In this document: positions 9,250-19,035 of the stretch, piece by piece
Position numbering within the stretch: the stretch's first letter is position 1
Layout of the letters: every line of letters starts with the position of its first letter
Assembly (NCBI GenBank): GCA_947496465.1
Contig: CANMCX010000001.1
Span: 496,001 to 560,000 of the forward strand
Reading direction: 5' to 3'
Origin: Marinifilum_A sediminis
GTDB lineage: Bacteria; Bacteroidota; Bacteroidia; Bacteroidales; Marinifilaceae
Length of the DNA stretch: 64,000 nucleotides
Notes under the pieces: model-generated
Told to the model about the DNA's origin: nothing
Databases searched by the model: none
Seen by the model: only the letters and a program-made list of their open reading frames with translations
Translations under genes and position numbers: made by a program

Positions 9250-10668
9250 ATGAATACATTAACTGAAAACTCTGGATTATATACCGACTTTTACGAACTC
9301 ACTATGGCTCAAGGATATTACCTGAGCGGAAAAAAGAATGAAAAGACGGTTTTTGATTATTACTATAGAACCAACCCTTATAAAGGTGGCTACCTCGTTT
9401 TTGCAGGATTGTACGATTTATTGAACATTCTTCAGAATTTTACTTACAATAAAAAGAATATCGAATTCTTGAAAAATGCAGGTTTGAAAGATGATTTTTT
9501 AAAATATCTTGAGAATTTTAAGTTCAATGCCAAAGTTTATAGTGTTCGTGAAGGTGAAATTGTATTTCCGAACGAACCCATTGTTAGAGTGGAAGGTAAT
9601 ATCATCGAGGCTCAATTGGTAGAAACTCTCCTGCTAAATTATTTAAACTTTCAATCGCTAATTGCCACCAAAGCATGCAGAATTAGAAATGTAATTGGAG
9701 AAAAAGCTTTTGCCGACTTTGGCTTACGCAGAGCTCAAGGATTAGGAGGTGTTCATGCCAGTCGTGCTGCTGTTATTGGTGGTGCTGACACCACATCGAA
9801 CGTATACAGTGGTTTCAATTATGGAATTCCTGTTACTGGAACTCAAGCACATGCTTGGGTACAAAGTTTCGATGAAGAATTGGAAGCATTCAGAAAATAT
9901 GCCGAAATCAATCCAGAGAATTCCGTTCTTTTGGTTGACACCTACAACACCTTAAAATCAGGATTGCCAAATGCAATAATTGTTGCCAAAGAATTGGAGT
10001 CCAAAGGACATAAACTAATTGGAATACGATTAGATAGTGGCGACCTTGCTTATCTTAGCAAGAAAGCCAGAAAAATGTTGAACGATGCCAATCTGGATTA
10101 CGTTCAAATATTTGCCTCGAACCAATTGAATGAATATGTTATCAAGAGTTTGAATGAACAGGGAGCTCAGCTGGATGGATATGGAATTGGAACCGAATTG
10201 GTAACCGGGAAAGATACTGGAGCACTCGATGGTGTCTACAAGTTAGTTGAAAACAACGGAAATCCCAGACTTAAAATATCTGAGAATATCGAAAAAATAA
10301 CAATGCCAGGTAAAAAGAAGTTGATAAGATTTATCGATTCGGATGGCATGTTCTTTCGCGATGGCATTCTTCTAACCAATGATGAAAATGTAAAGAAAAT
10401 ATATCACCCTTTTCATCCTGATAAAAATACAGAGGTTGCCAATTTTGAATATGAGGAATTGACTCAATTGGTTATGGAAAATGGAGAAATTCTTATTGAA
10501 GAACAAACACCAAGTGAAATCAATCAATATCTGAAAAAACGTTTTGCTCAATTACCTGATGAACACAAACGCTTTATCAGTCCACATATCTATAAAGTTG
10601 GTATATCTAGAAGCTTACTCGATTTAAGAGACAACATGTTGAAAGATATCCGATCAAAAATAAAATAA
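9250..10668 (+). CDS. pncB: Nicotinate phosphoribosyltransferase
   Basis: Converts nicotinate and PRPP (with ATP) to nicotinate mononucleotide, the entry step of the Preiss-Handler NAD salvage route. The 472-residue cytoplasmic protein carries YTDFYELTMAQGYY near the N-terminus, FADFGLRRAQGLGG, GTQAHAWVQSF (with the His that is phosphorylated in the family), VDTYNTLKSGLPNA and GIRLDSGDLAYLSKKAR. Length is typical for the long bacterial form. The next gene starts 29 bases after the stop, so the two are probably cotranscribed. Confidence 0.95.
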   Translation: MNTLTENSGLYTDFYELTMAQGYYLSGKKNEKTVFDYYYRTNPYKGGYLVFAGLYDLLNILQNFTYNKKNIEFLKNAGLKDDFLKYLENFKFNAKVYSVREGEIVFPNEPIVRVEGNIIEAQLVETLLLNYLNFQSLIATKACRIRNVIGEKAFADFGLRRAQGLGGVHASRAAVIGGADTTSNVYSGFNYGIPVTGTQAHAWVQSFDEELEAFRKYAEINPENSVLLVDTYNTLKSGLPNAIIVAKELESKGHKLIGIRLDSGDLAYLSKKARKMLNDANLDYVQIFASNQLNEYVIKSLNEQGAQLDGYGIGTELVTGKDTGALDGVYKLVENNGNPRLKISENIEKITMPGKKKLIRFIDSDGMFFRDGILLTNDENVKKIYHPFHPDKNTEVANFEYEELTQLVMENGEILIEEQTPSEINQYLKKRFAQLPDEHKRFISPHIYKVGISRSLLDLRDNMLKDIRSKIK

Positions 10669-10697
10669 TACACAAATTCATTAATAACGTTCCAATA

Positions 10698-11810
10698 ATG
10701 TCAAATCTCGATACCTTAATCGTTCGCCCAACTCTATTATTAGACAAAGCAAAATGTATTGCTAACATTGAAGACATGATTGCAAGAGCACAACGTGCCA
10801 ATGCGCGCTTGCGACCTCACTTTAAGACGCATCAATCGGCTGAAATTGGAGCTTGGTTTAAAGAACGAGGTGTAGAATCAATTGCCGTATCATCCTTAAG
10901 CATGGCAAAATATTTTGCAGATAATGGTTGGAAAGATATTACAGTTGCTATTCCTGTTAATGTTCGAGAAATAGACTTGATAAATGAGTTGGCATCTAAA
11001 ATTCAATTGAACCTGGTTCTGGAATCGAGAGAAAGCATTCTGTTTTTGGATTCTGAATTGGATCATTCAGTCGATGTTTTCATAAAGATGGATACCGGAT
11101 ATCAACGAAGTGGTATTCCTTCAGAGGCAATAGGTTCTGTGCAACTATTGGTTGATTTGATGAAGGAATCGGAGAAGTTAAACTGCAAAGGTTTCCTTGC
11201 ACACACCGGACACAACTACAATGCAAGCGATCAGGATGAGATTCACAAGAATCACAGCAAAACATTATTGGATCTGAACGAACTGAAAGATGTTTTCCGC
11301 AAAGACATTCCAAGCATTGAAGTATCATTAGGTGATACTCCTGCCTGCAGTATCAGCGAAGAATTTTATGGAATAGACGAACTCAGACCTGGTAACTTTG
11401 TCTTTTTTGACATCATGCAATACGTTTTAGGCTCCTGCAACGAAAATCAAATTGCTGTTGCCATGGCTTGTCCAATTATTGCACGAAACATTGATAGAAA
11501 AGAACTGGTGATTCATGGCGGTGGCGTACATTTCTCTAAGGAATTTATCGAAGCTGATGATGAAGGAACCAAACTATTTGGAAGCATTGTTCGCATTACA
11601 GAAAACGGATGGAGTGAAATTCTAGGTGGCGGTTTTCTATCTAATCTTTCACAAGAACACGGAATTATCCGCTGTAGCGATGATCTTTTTGATCAGTTTA
11701 CCATTGGAGATTTAATTGGAATCCTACCAGTTCATTCCTGCATGACTGCTAATCTGATGAAAAATTATTTGTCGACTGAAGGAAAATGGATTAAGACCAT
11801 AAATAGTTAG
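10698..11810 (+). CDS. D-serine dehydratase / D-threonine aldolase-type PLP enzyme (alanine racemase fold)
   Basis: A 370-residue fold-type III PLP enzyme. The N-terminal barrel contains LRPHFKTHQS with the PLP-binding Lys43. The C-terminal beta domain ends with PVHSCMTANLM (His346, Cys348), the zinc-binding His-x-Cys pair described for the D-serine dehydratase/D-threonine aldolase family. Expected chemistry is zinc- and PLP-dependent elimination or retro-aldol cleavage of a D-amino acid such as D-serine or D-threonine. Substrate cannot be fixed from sequence. It follows pncB closely, which suggests cotranscription but no obvious pathway link. Confidence 0.85.
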   Translation: MSNLDTLIVRPTLLLDKAKCIANIEDMIARAQRANARLRPHFKTHQSAEIGAWFKERGVESIAVSSLSMAKYFADNGWKDITVAIPVNVREIDLINELASKIQLNLVLESRESILFLDSELDHSVDVFIKMDTGYQRSGIPSEAIGSVQLLVDLMKESEKLNCKGFLAHTGHNYNASDQDEIHKNHSKTLLDLNELKDVFRKDIPSIEVSLGDTPACSISEEFYGIDELRPGNFVFFDIMQYVLGSCNENQIAVAMACPIIARNIDRKELVIHGGGVHFSKEFIEADDEGTKLFGSIVRITENGWSEILGGGFLSNLSQEHGIIRCSDDLFDQFTIGDLIGILPVHSCMTANLMKNYLSTEGKWIKTINS

Positions 11811-11855
11811 CCGTTCAGTGAACAATCAATTATATCATTTGTTTACTGATAATAC

Positions 11856-12314
11856 ATGAAGAAAATGAACTATCAAGCCTATTTGGAAAAATTTAGCTTT
11901 GCAAAAGTAAAAAAAGTAGTAGTTGCTGAAATTACAGCTGCAAACAATTCCAATTCAGTTATTGCTCTTTCTCTGGCAATAGGCGCATTTCTCGCCTTTT
12001 CTCCTGCCTGGGGATTTCAAACAGCTTTAGCTATTTCATTGGCTGTTCTTTTTCGTTTGAATAAGGTTTTGGTCTTGATTACGGTTAATATCAGTAGCAT
12101 TCCTCCTCTTATTCCTTTAATTCTTATAGTAGGATATCAGGTGGGAACATTTACTTTAACTGGGGCTTTTCAAAGCGAAGTGCCCGATTTAATGAACTTG
12201 AAAACATTAGGGGAGAATTATCTGCAATTTGCCATTGGTTCACTATTGGTAGCAAGTGGAATTGGAGCCTTATTTTTTTTGCTAATCTATTTCCTTTTAA
12301 AAAGATTTAGGTAG
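11856..12314 (+). CDS. DUF2062 domain membrane protein
   Basis: A 152-residue integral membrane protein with three or four hydrophobic helices. The stretch FLAFSPAWGFQTALAISLA followed by RLNKVLVLITVNISSIPPLIPL is characteristic of DUF2062, a small membrane family of unknown biochemical role, sometimes fused to glycosyltransferases. Here it stands free. It begins 45 bases after the PLP enzyme stop and ends before a bidirectional terminator, so it is likely the last gene of the pncB transcript. Confidence 0.85.
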   Translation: MKKMNYQAYLEKFSFAKVKKVVVAEITAANNSNSVIALSLAIGAFLAFSPAWGFQTALAISLAVLFRLNKVLVLITVNISSIPPLIPLILIVGYQVGTFTLTGAFQSEVPDLMNLKTLGENYLQFAIGSLLVASGIGALFFLLIYFLLKRFR

Positions 12315-12337
12315 AGGCGTACCATGTTAGGTCGCAC

Positions 12338-12368
12338 AAAAAAAGGACGTACAAATTGTACGTCCTTT
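12338..12368. terminator. Bidirectional terminator between DUF2062 gene and pepD
   Basis: AAAGGACGTACAA directly followed by its complement TTGTACGTCCTTT, with A-run and T-run flanks. The two genes converge on it. Confidence 0.85.
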
Positions 12369-12389
12369 CTTATATCTGGTAGCATTTAC

Positions 12390-13865
12390 TTATGCTTCAA
12401 CCGACTCTTTTACTGGTACATATTTCAAAGTCTCTACTAAGAAATCCCAGAATTTAACAACTGTATCAGTCTTCACTTTCTCATCTGGAGAGTGAGGGAA
12501 ACGGATAGTTGGTCCGAATGAGATCATATCCCAAGCTGGGTAAACAGCTCCTAACAAACCACACTCTAATCCAGCGTGAATTGCTTTAATTTCCGGTATC
12601 TTACCATACTTGTTGTTGTAAACTTCCTGCATGGTTTTCAAGATAGGAGAATCCATGTTTGGCTTCCATCCTGGATATTCACCTTCCAATTTCACTTTTC
12701 CACCTGCCAATTCGAAAGTAGAAGAAACCATTTGTGCCAAATCATCCTTAGCCGAATTAACCGACGAACGAATCAATGCCTGAACAATGATTGTACCTTT
12801 TTCGCTATAAACACGAGCAAGGTTCAAAGAAGTCTCAACCAATCCTGGCATATCATCACTCATGCGAATTACACCGTTTGGACAAGCGTAAATTGCATTG
12901 GTAAGATTCTTTTGAGATTTCTTTTTGAAAACATTCTTAGGAGCATCTGTAGCTTCTGCAAAGAATACTAAATCTGGCTCAACAGCAGAAAGTTCAGCTT
13001 TATAAGTAGCCTCAAATTCAGCAACAGCAGCTAAGAATTTCTCGTTGTATTTTTCTGGAACAGCAACAACTGCGAACGACTCACGAGGAATTGCGTTACG
13101 AAGAGATCCACCATCAACAGATGCCAACTTCAATTTGAAGTTTTTAGTTGCAAATTTGATGAAACGGAACAACAATTTGTTTGAGTTACCACGACCCAAA
13201 ATAATTTCCATTCCTGAGTGACCACCTTTAAGACCTTTCATGTAAAGCTTGTAAGCTACATGACCTTTCTCAAGCTTCTCCTCTTTGTATTTCATTGTAA
13301 CATTAGCATCGATACCACCGGCACAACCTACGTACAATTCACCTTCATCTTCCGAGTCCATGTTTAAAAGGATATCACCATCTAAAACATCGTTCTGAAG
13401 ACCGAAAGCACCTGTCATTCCAGTTTCCTCATCAGCAGTAAACAAAGCCTCTACCGGTCCGTGCTCAATATCAGTAGCCTGAAGAACAGCCATAGCCGCA
13501 GCAACACCCATACCATTATCAGCACCTAAAGTAGTACCGTCAGCAGTTACCCAGTCACCATCGATTACAGTAGTAATCGGATCTTTCTCGAAATCATGTT
13601 CAGTATCAGCATTTTTCTGAGGTACCATATCCAGGTGACCTTGCAATACCACACCTTGACGATTCTCAAAACCTGGAGTAGCTGGCTTCTTAATAATAAT
13701 ATTTCCAACTCCATCCTTAATGGTTTCCAAACCTAAATCCTGTCCGAATTTCATCATGAAATCCTGAATTGCATCTTCATGCTTCGATGGACGTGGAATC
13801 TGAGTTAGTGAATAAAAATTCTCCCAGATCGCCTTTGGCTCGAGACTTAAAATTTCTTTGCTCAT
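12390..13865 (-). CDS. pepD: Aminoacyl-histidine dipeptidase (cytosol non-specific dipeptidase, M20)
   Basis: A 491-residue M20-family metallopeptidase that hydrolyses dipeptides, including Xaa-His, in the cytoplasm. Metal and catalytic residues are visible: VVLQGHLDM (His77, Asp79), GADNGMG (Asp116) and FTADEETGM (Glu146, Glu147). MDSEDEGELYVGCAGG, GLKGGHSGMEI and the C-terminal HAGLECGLL and RFPHSPDEKV segments complete the PepD pattern. Length is typical. It is monocistronic, with a terminator downstream and an unusually strong ribosome binding site upstream. Confidence 0.95.
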   Translation of the reverse strand: MSKEILSLEPKAIWENFYSLTQIPRPSKHEDAIQDFMMKFGQDLGLETIKDGVGNIIIKKPATPGFENRQGVVLQGHLDMVPQKNADTEHDFEKDPITTVIDGDWVTADGTTLGADNGMGVAAAMAVLQATDIEHGPVEALFTADEETGMTGAFGLQNDVLDGDILLNMDSEDEGELYVGCAGGIDANVTMKYKEEKLEKGHVAYKLYMKGLKGGHSGMEIILGRGNSNKLLFRFIKFATKNFKLKLASVDGGSLRNAIPRESFAVVAVPEKYNEKFLAAVAEFEATYKAELSAVEPDLVFFAEATDAPKNVFKKKSQKNLTNAIYACPNGVIRMSDDMPGLVETSLNLARVYSEKGTIIVQALIRSSVNSAKDDLAQMVSSTFELAGGKVKLEGEYPGWKPNMDSPILKTMQEVYNNKYGKIPEIKAIHAGLECGLLGAVYPAWDMISFGPTIRFPHSPDEKVKTDTVVKFWDFLVETLKYVPVKESVEA

Positions 13866-13871
13866 TATATA

Positions 13872-13879
13872 TTTCCTCC
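13872..13879 (-). promoter_or_regulatory. Strong Shine-Dalgarno site before pepD
   Basis: GGAGGAAA lies 6 bases before the pepD ATG on the minus strand. Near-perfect Shine-Dalgarno sequences are uncommon in Bacteroidota, where most genes use A-rich leaders, so this decides the start and hints at high translation. Confidence 0.65.
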
Positions 13880-14097
13880 GTTAAATTTTTGTGTTTATTA
13901 TTTAAGAGCACTAAAGGTAATATTTTTTGATAAAGGCAGAAAGAGAATACGAAAAAGAGAATCTGAATTAAGGATTTTTAAGAGTTACCCATTGGACGGA
14001 TCTATCTCAGAATGGAAAAAGAGAATTACAGTACTTTTATTTGCTATGCCACACTTTATGAAACAGATTGCTACTCGATAAAGTCAATCTACTTTTT

Positions 14098-14181
14098 TGT
14101 CCGTGAGCCTCTCCCCTATGTCCGTGAAGTACTTCCTTGTGTCCGTGAAGGGGTCCACCCTGTCTGGGGAGCAATATATCA
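14098..14181. repeat. Degenerate 21-bp tandem array A
   Basis: Four units start at 14098, 14119, 14140 and 14161. Three begin TGTCCGTGA and the fourth TGTCTGGGG; the rest of each unit diverges. It lies in the 435-base gap between pepD and the DUF4831 gene, beyond the latter's terminator. Because 21 is a multiple of 3, a 94-residue open frame runs through it with a 7-residue repeat (VREPLPY, VREVLPC, VREGVHP), but it does not look like a real protein. Apart from this array, the terminator at 14205-14234 and the pepD leader, I see nothing else in the gap. Confidence 0.75.
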
Positions 14182-14204
14182 ATACATTACAAATGTATCT
14201 AAAA

Positions 14205-14234
14205 AGAAAAATCCCTCTCCGTTTGGAGAGGGAT
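14205..14234 (-). terminator. Terminator after DUF4831 gene (minus strand)
   Basis: ATCCCTCTCC-AAAC-GGAGAGGGAT stem on the minus strand followed by TTTTTCTTTTT, about 70 bases after the stop. Confidence 0.85.
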
Positions 14235-14300
14235 CATTATATTTTAGAATCTATTTATTGAGAATCCGAACACCAATCGAAATCCCTAACTTTTAGATTT

Positions 14301-15434
14301 CTATTTGCTTACATTTTTAATCGATCCTAATTCAGGATAAAATTCGATGCTATAGTTTTCGTTAAGCAATACTTCTGCTGGAATACTTGCAAGCTTACCG
14401 AATTGAGCAATTGCCATACGCTTTTTCAACAGAACACTTTTTCCATTCGAAATGGCTACGTCTGCCATTCCAGGAATTCGATATTTAATTTGTTGATGTG
14501 GAGCTACTCCTGCAGTAGGTAGAATTGCTAATTCATCGGTTACATTCATATTTTTGAAATCGACACGAATTGGTCTTCCTCCAAGATCATTAACTCCAAC
14601 AGGTCCCATTTGTGGAGACATACGGAAAATAACGCCACCATTCTCCCCTTGCTTAGGAGTGTAAGAAAACTGATACGTCTTTTTAATACTCACCTTTTTA
14701 CCTGTGAAAAGTGATATGTATTCATGTTCTAATTTTGCCAACTCCTCAACAATTACCTGGTAAGCCTTCCCATCTGGTGGAAGAACTTCAAAGTTTGCGG
14801 TCAAAATCTTAAATCTTCTTTTTCTCAATTTAAATATTTGGTGAGCTGCCTCTTCGGCTTTCTCTTCCAAAGATTTTGTAAGAGCTTGCTTTTCCAATAC
14901 CGGAATTTTTACAAAAGCTGTATCGGTTTCCACCACCTTATATATAGTATCCTCCTGATATTTCAGAATTGGATCAATTGAAAACTTACCATATTCAATT
15001 TCTACATTACGATCCGATAAAGCAATTACTTCCTTTTCAACATTCTCAAATTGACTATTCCTTAAATTAAATCCACGGATTAATCCTTCGGGTGTTAAGG
15101 CAATTAAAGATGGCTCGTAATCAACAGAAGTAGTTAGTTTATGAAACTGCTCCGAATCAACCTCTCCTTTTCCGTTTAATTCTATAGCTTTCAATTTCCA
15201 ACTGTTTCCATCAGCTTTTACCACATCCGAAATACCTAAATATTTTTGTGCATAATCAGCAAAAGGTCCTTTTTTAAGAATTGTTTTCTCTGCAACAACA
15301 TCTACTTTTAAAACCGTTTGAGGTAAAGCATAAATTACCGTACTTGGCGTTTCTAAAGTTCTTCTTTTTTGAGCATTGGCGTTCCACGATAAAGCAAGTA
15401 TCATACAGAACACCATTAATTTTCTTAGCATCAT
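14301..15434 (-). CDS. DUF4831 family exported protein
   Basis: A 377-residue protein with a signal peptide (hydrophobic core LMVFCMILALSW, likely cleavage after WNANA). The mature part resembles the Bacteroidota DUF4831 family: TPSTVIYALPQTVLKVDVVAEKT, FADYAQKYLGI and a tandem of beta-rich segments ending in SIEFYPELGSIKNV. No enzymatic motif is visible and the family function is unknown. It probably acts in the periplasm or at the outer membrane. The gene lies 67 bases downstream of nnr on the same strand. Confidence 0.8.
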   Translation of the reverse strand: MMLRKLMVFCMILALSWNANAQKRRTLETPSTVIYALPQTVLKVDVVAEKTILKKGPFADYAQKYLGISDVVKADGNSWKLKAIELNGKGEVDSEQFHKLTTSVDYEPSLIALTPEGLIRGFNLRNSQFENVEKEVIALSDRNVEIEYGKFSIDPILKYQEDTIYKVVETDTAFVKIPVLEKQALTKSLEEKAEEAAHQIFKLRKRRFKILTANFEVLPPDGKAYQVIVEELAKLEHEYISLFTGKKVSIKKTYQFSYTPKQGENGGVIFRMSPQMGPVGVNDLGGRPIRVDFKNMNVTDELAILPTAGVAPHQQIKYRIPGMADVAISNGKSVLLKKRMAIAQFGKLASIPAEVLLNENYSIEFYPELGSIKNVSK

Positions 15435-15501
15435 TCGTATTGTTATTTATATTTTACTGATATAGACATTATTTCTAACGCCATTACCTTTCGTTTTATT
15501 G

Positions 15502-17013
15502 CTACTTCTTTAATGCAAGCCAGGCTTTTGGCAAATATTCAACAATATCGCCAGCAGTAAGAGCCTCCACTCCTATTTTTCCTACTGCCAAATCTCCCGC
15601 CAATCCATGCAAATAAACACCAATAATCGCTGCTATCTTGGATGGATATCCTTGTGAAAGCAAAGATAATATTATTCCTGTAAGCACATCCCCACTTCCC
15701 GCTGTTGCCATTCCTGGATTTCCGGTTGGATTAAAATAACAACTCCCTTCCGGACAAGCAATTGCTGTATAAGCACCTTTCAGTACCATTGTTAATCCAT
15801 GTTCTCTTGCAAACTCACGCTGCATATTGTTTCTTGTAAAACTGTCGTTTGATTTCCCAACCAAACGTTCAAATTCTTTCATGTGAGGCGTAAAAACACA
15901 CCCCATTGGTAAATCCTCTTTCAACTCCGCATGCTCACTAATAATATTAATAGCATCAGCGTCAACAACCACTGGTACCTTTACTTCCTTCAGCAAATCG
16001 ATCATCGCCTTGTAAGAATTTTGCTTTTTGTCAATTCCAGGACCAATAGCAATGGCTTTAAATTGTTCCAATTCAGGATATTCGGTAAATATGATATCCG
16101 ATCGATCGATACTCACCATGGTTTCAGGAACCGCTGTTTGCATGATATCATAACCCAATCGCGGAATATGAGAGGTTAACAAACCTATTCCTGAACGTAA
16201 TGCAGCTCGTGAAGCAAGAATTGCAGCGCCCATTTTCCCATAGCTTCCACTGATTAACAATCCATGACCAAAGGTTCCTTTGTGATCAAATTTTCTGCGT
16301 GGCATTAGTAATGATTTTACAAATTCCCGCGTTAATATTTTATATGGAGTCGGTTCAGAACTAATAATTTCGGGATGCAAACCAATAGACAAAACCTCCC
16401 ATTCTCCAACATAAACATCATTCTCAGGAAAGAGAAAAGCCAATTTTGGAAACTGAAAGCTTAAGGTAATATCAGCTTTTACGATTCCATGGTAATTGTT
16501 ATTTGAATTGTCTTCTCCCATTAATCCGGAGGGTATGTCTATAGCAATTACTTTTGCTTCACTAGCATTTATAGCCTTTACAACCTCTAAGGCAACACCT
16601 TCAATCGATCGTGATAAACCGGATCCAAAAATGGCATCAATCACGATATCATCGGGAAATAACCAAGGCATGGCATCTGCCGAAGCCAATTCATAAATAT
16701 CAACCGCTTTAAGCAACTTTAATCTTTGCAGATTAACTTCGGCATCATCGGATAATGTGTTACTTATCTTAACAAGAAATACCTCTACGGTATAATTTTT
16801 CTCGGCTAGTAGCCTTGCTAATGCCAAACCATCCCCTCCATTATTTCCCGGTCCCACAAATATTTTACAATTTCGAGGCGCAGGAAATTTATCAACAATT
16901 TTATTAAAAAGTTTTAGCGTAGCTCTTTCCATTAAATCTACTGAAGATATGGGTTCATTCTCGATAGTATAAGCATCAATCTTTGCGACCAGTGAAGAAG
17001 GAAAAATTTTCAT
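15502..17013 (-). CDS. nnr: Bifunctional NAD(P)H-hydrate epimerase / ADP-dependent dehydratase
   Basis: Repairs damaged NAD(P)H hydrates. The N-terminal YjeF_N half (about residues 1-215) epimerises the R form of NAD(P)HX and carries VGPGNNGGDGLALARLL (residues 53-69). The C-terminal carbohydrate-kinase-like half (about 230-503) is the ADP-dependent dehydratase, with GHGLLISGSYGKMGAAILA and the nucleotide-site motif NPGMATAGSGDVLTGII. At 503 residues it matches the usual fused bacterial enzyme. It is cytoplasmic and probably first in a transcript with the DUF4831 gene. Confidence 0.95.
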   Translation of the reverse strand: MKIFPSSLVAKIDAYTIENEPISSVDLMERATLKLFNKIVDKFPAPRNCKIFVGPGNNGGDGLALARLLAEKNYTVEVFLVKISNTLSDDAEVNLQRLKLLKAVDIYELASADAMPWLFPDDIVIDAIFGSGLSRSIEGVALEVVKAINASEAKVIAIDIPSGLMGEDNSNNNYHGIVKADITLSFQFPKLAFLFPENDVYVGEWEVLSIGLHPEIISSEPTPYKILTREFVKSLLMPRRKFDHKGTFGHGLLISGSYGKMGAAILASRAALRSGIGLLTSHIPRLGYDIMQTAVPETMVSIDRSDIIFTEYPELEQFKAIAIGPGIDKKQNSYKAMIDLLKEVKVPVVVDADAINIISEHAELKEDLPMGCVFTPHMKEFERLVGKSNDSFTRNNMQREFAREHGLTMVLKGAYTAIACPEGSCYFNPTGNPGMATAGSGDVLTGIILSLLSQGYPSKIAAIIGVYLHGLAGDLAVGKIGVEALTAGDIVEYLPKAWLALKK

Positions 17014-17321
17014 AGATATTTTGTTATAAGTTATATCAAAAGACAGTCCGTTTCAAATCGAAAAAGTCTAATTCGGAAAGCGTATTAATAAGAGTAAATT
17101 ACACTAAAGAAACTTTCTCTTTACGCTCATTTTCTCAAGAAACATAAAGCATTTTAGGCATTCCTATCAAAGATACTAAACTTTTGAAATTTAGCTTTAC
17201 TTACGAAAACGATTTAAATAAGTACGATTCGCTTACAAATCATTATAGACTTCTGATTTTTTCTATATATTTGTCGTTCTCATAACTAGAACGAAACTAT
17301 TATAAATTAAAACTAACATTT
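17014..17321. other. Divergent intergenic region between nnr and POT transporter
   Basis: About 308 bases of AT-rich sequence. The only feature I can support is the -7-like element TATATTTG before the transporter. No repeat, RNA or small gene is evident. Confidence 0.5.
17266..17273 (+). promoter_or_regulatory. Putative -7 promoter element for POT transporter
   Basis: TATATTTG matches TAnnTTTG, 48 bases before the ATG at 17322. Confidence 0.5.
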
Positions 17322-18887
17322 ATGTTTAAAGGACATCCTAAAGGAATGATTGCTGCAGCATTAACTAATATGGGGGAACGTTTTGGCTTCTATATAATGA
17401 TGGCAATCTTAACACTATTTATTTCTGCTAAGTTTGGATTATCAGAAACAACAACAGGATACATTTATTCTGCATTCTATGCCTCAATATATTTATTGGC
17501 ATTAGTGGGCGGTAGAATTGCCGACAAAACAAAAAATTACAAGGGCACTATTTTTACTGGTCTTATTGTAATGGCTTTGGGGTATGTAATGATTGCTATT
17601 CCAACTCCAACTCCTGTACCTAATCAAGCTTTATATTTAGGTATCACTTGTTTTGGTTTATTCGTTATTGCTTTTGGTAACGGATTATTTAAAGGAAACT
17701 TACAAGCTCTTGTAGGTCAGATGTACGACAAAGATGAGTATAGAGATAAAAGAGAATCAGGTTTTCAGTTGTTCTATATGTTTATCAACATTGGTGCTCT
17801 TTTTGCTCCTTTTATTGCTGTAGGTGTTAGAAACTGGTGGTTAAAGACAAATGGTTTCCTATATAATTCATCTTTACCTGAATTATGTCACGAATACGTT
17901 GGTCATGCTAAGGCAGGTACCGAAATGCTTCCTGAGAGATTAAATCAGCTAACTACATATGCAAAAGAAGTAATGGATGGTGGTAGTGTTACTCCTGAAC
18001 TAGGATCTTTTGTAAACGATTACTTGAATGTTTTCAGTGTTGGTTTCCAGTATGCATTTATGACTGCTATTGTAATGATGGCTGTTTCTTTGATTATTTA
18101 TTTAGTTAATAAATCAAAGTTCCCTGATATGTCTGCCAAAGCTAATAATGGTGATAAAGAAGGACCATCGAAAGAAGAAATTCAAATGGATATTAAAGAA
18201 ATTAAACAACGTGTTTACGCTCTTTTCGCTGTATTCGGAGTTGTTATTTTCTTCTGGTTTGCTTTCCACCAAAACGGATACTCTTTAACTTACTTTGCAA
18301 GAGATTATATTGATTTAAGTGCTATTAAAATGGACTTAGGCTTCACTCAAATTATTGGTGCAGAAATCTTTGCTGCTGTGAACCCAATATTTGTTGTATT
18401 CTTAACTCCTGTAATTGTATGGTTCTTTGGATTTTTAGAGAAAAAAGGTATTAACCTTTCTACTCCTAAGAAAATTGCTTTTGGTATGGGAATCGCAGCT
18501 TTGGCTTATGTATTCTTAATGGTATACTCTTTTGCAGTACCAACTAAAGCTGAATTAGCTGGAATGACTCCTGAAGCACTTGAAGCGATTAAACTAACCC
18601 CATGGATTATGGTTGGTTTATATTTCATATTAACGGTAGCTGAGTTGTTTATCAGTCCTCTTGGAATTGCTTTCGTAGCAAAAGTTGCTCCTCCTCACAT
18701 GCAAGGAATTATGCAAGGTGCTTGGTTAGCTGCAACAGCTTTAGGTAACTCAATCCTGTTTATTGGTGGTATTTTATATACAAACAGTCCAATGTGGTTA
18801 ACATGGTTCGTATTTGTTGCGGCTTGTGCCCTTTCAATGTTTGTTATGCTTGCTATGGTTAAGTGGCTTGAAAGAGTTGCTAGCTAA
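17322..18887 (+). CDS. POT/PTR-family proton-dependent oligopeptide transporter
   Basis: A 521-residue inner-membrane symporter of the POT (PTR2) family, importing di- and tripeptides with protons. Helix 1 carries NMGERFGFYIMM, the variant ExxERFxxY proton-coupling motif of the family. GGRIADK follows helix 2, GNGLFKGNLQALVGQMY is the PTR2-type signature and FQLFYMFINIGALFAPFI the second conserved block. A hydrophilic loop of about 45 residues (KSKFPDMSAKANNGDKEG onward) divides the halves. About 14 hydrophobic segments are visible, as expected. Monocistronic, with a strong terminator. Confidence 0.92.
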   Translation: MFKGHPKGMIAAALTNMGERFGFYIMMAILTLFISAKFGLSETTTGYIYSAFYASIYLLALVGGRIADKTKNYKGTIFTGLIVMALGYVMIAIPTPTPVPNQALYLGITCFGLFVIAFGNGLFKGNLQALVGQMYDKDEYRDKRESGFQLFYMFINIGALFAPFIAVGVRNWWLKTNGFLYNSSLPELCHEYVGHAKAGTEMLPERLNQLTTYAKEVMDGGSVTPELGSFVNDYLNVFSVGFQYAFMTAIVMMAVSLIIYLVNKSKFPDMSAKANNGDKEGPSKEEIQMDIKEIKQRVYALFAVFGVVIFFWFAFHQNGYSLTYFARDYIDLSAIKMDLGFTQIIGAEIFAAVNPIFVVFLTPVIVWFFGFLEKKGINLSTPKKIAFGMGIAALAYVFLMVYSFAVPTKAELAGMTPEALEAIKLTPWIMVGLYFILTVAELFISPLGIAFVAKVAPPHMQGIMQGAWLAATALGNSILFIGGILYTNSPMWLTWFVFVAACALSMFVMLAMVKWLERVAS

Positions 18888-18911
18888 GCAAATTGAAAAT
18901 ATATTTTAAGG

Positions 18912-18940
18912 AAGCCGTCTCATTTTGAGGCGGCTTTTTT
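18912..18940 (+). terminator. Terminator after POT transporter
   Basis: AAGCCGTCTC-ATTTT-GAGGCGGCTT hairpin and a T-run, 24 bases after the stop. Confidence 0.88.
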
Positions 18941-19035
18941 ATGCTCTAAACTCAACAGTGGCTTATTCTATTATGCCATCAATAAAATCAAATAGAATTC
19001 CTACATCCTATTTCAGACTAAAAGGTATTTTATAT

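Noticed and set aside
14012..14296. 94-residue plus-strand open frame
   Set aside because: It runs through 21-bp array A and the DUF4831 terminator, has no family match and odd composition. The open frame is explained by a repeat period divisible by three.
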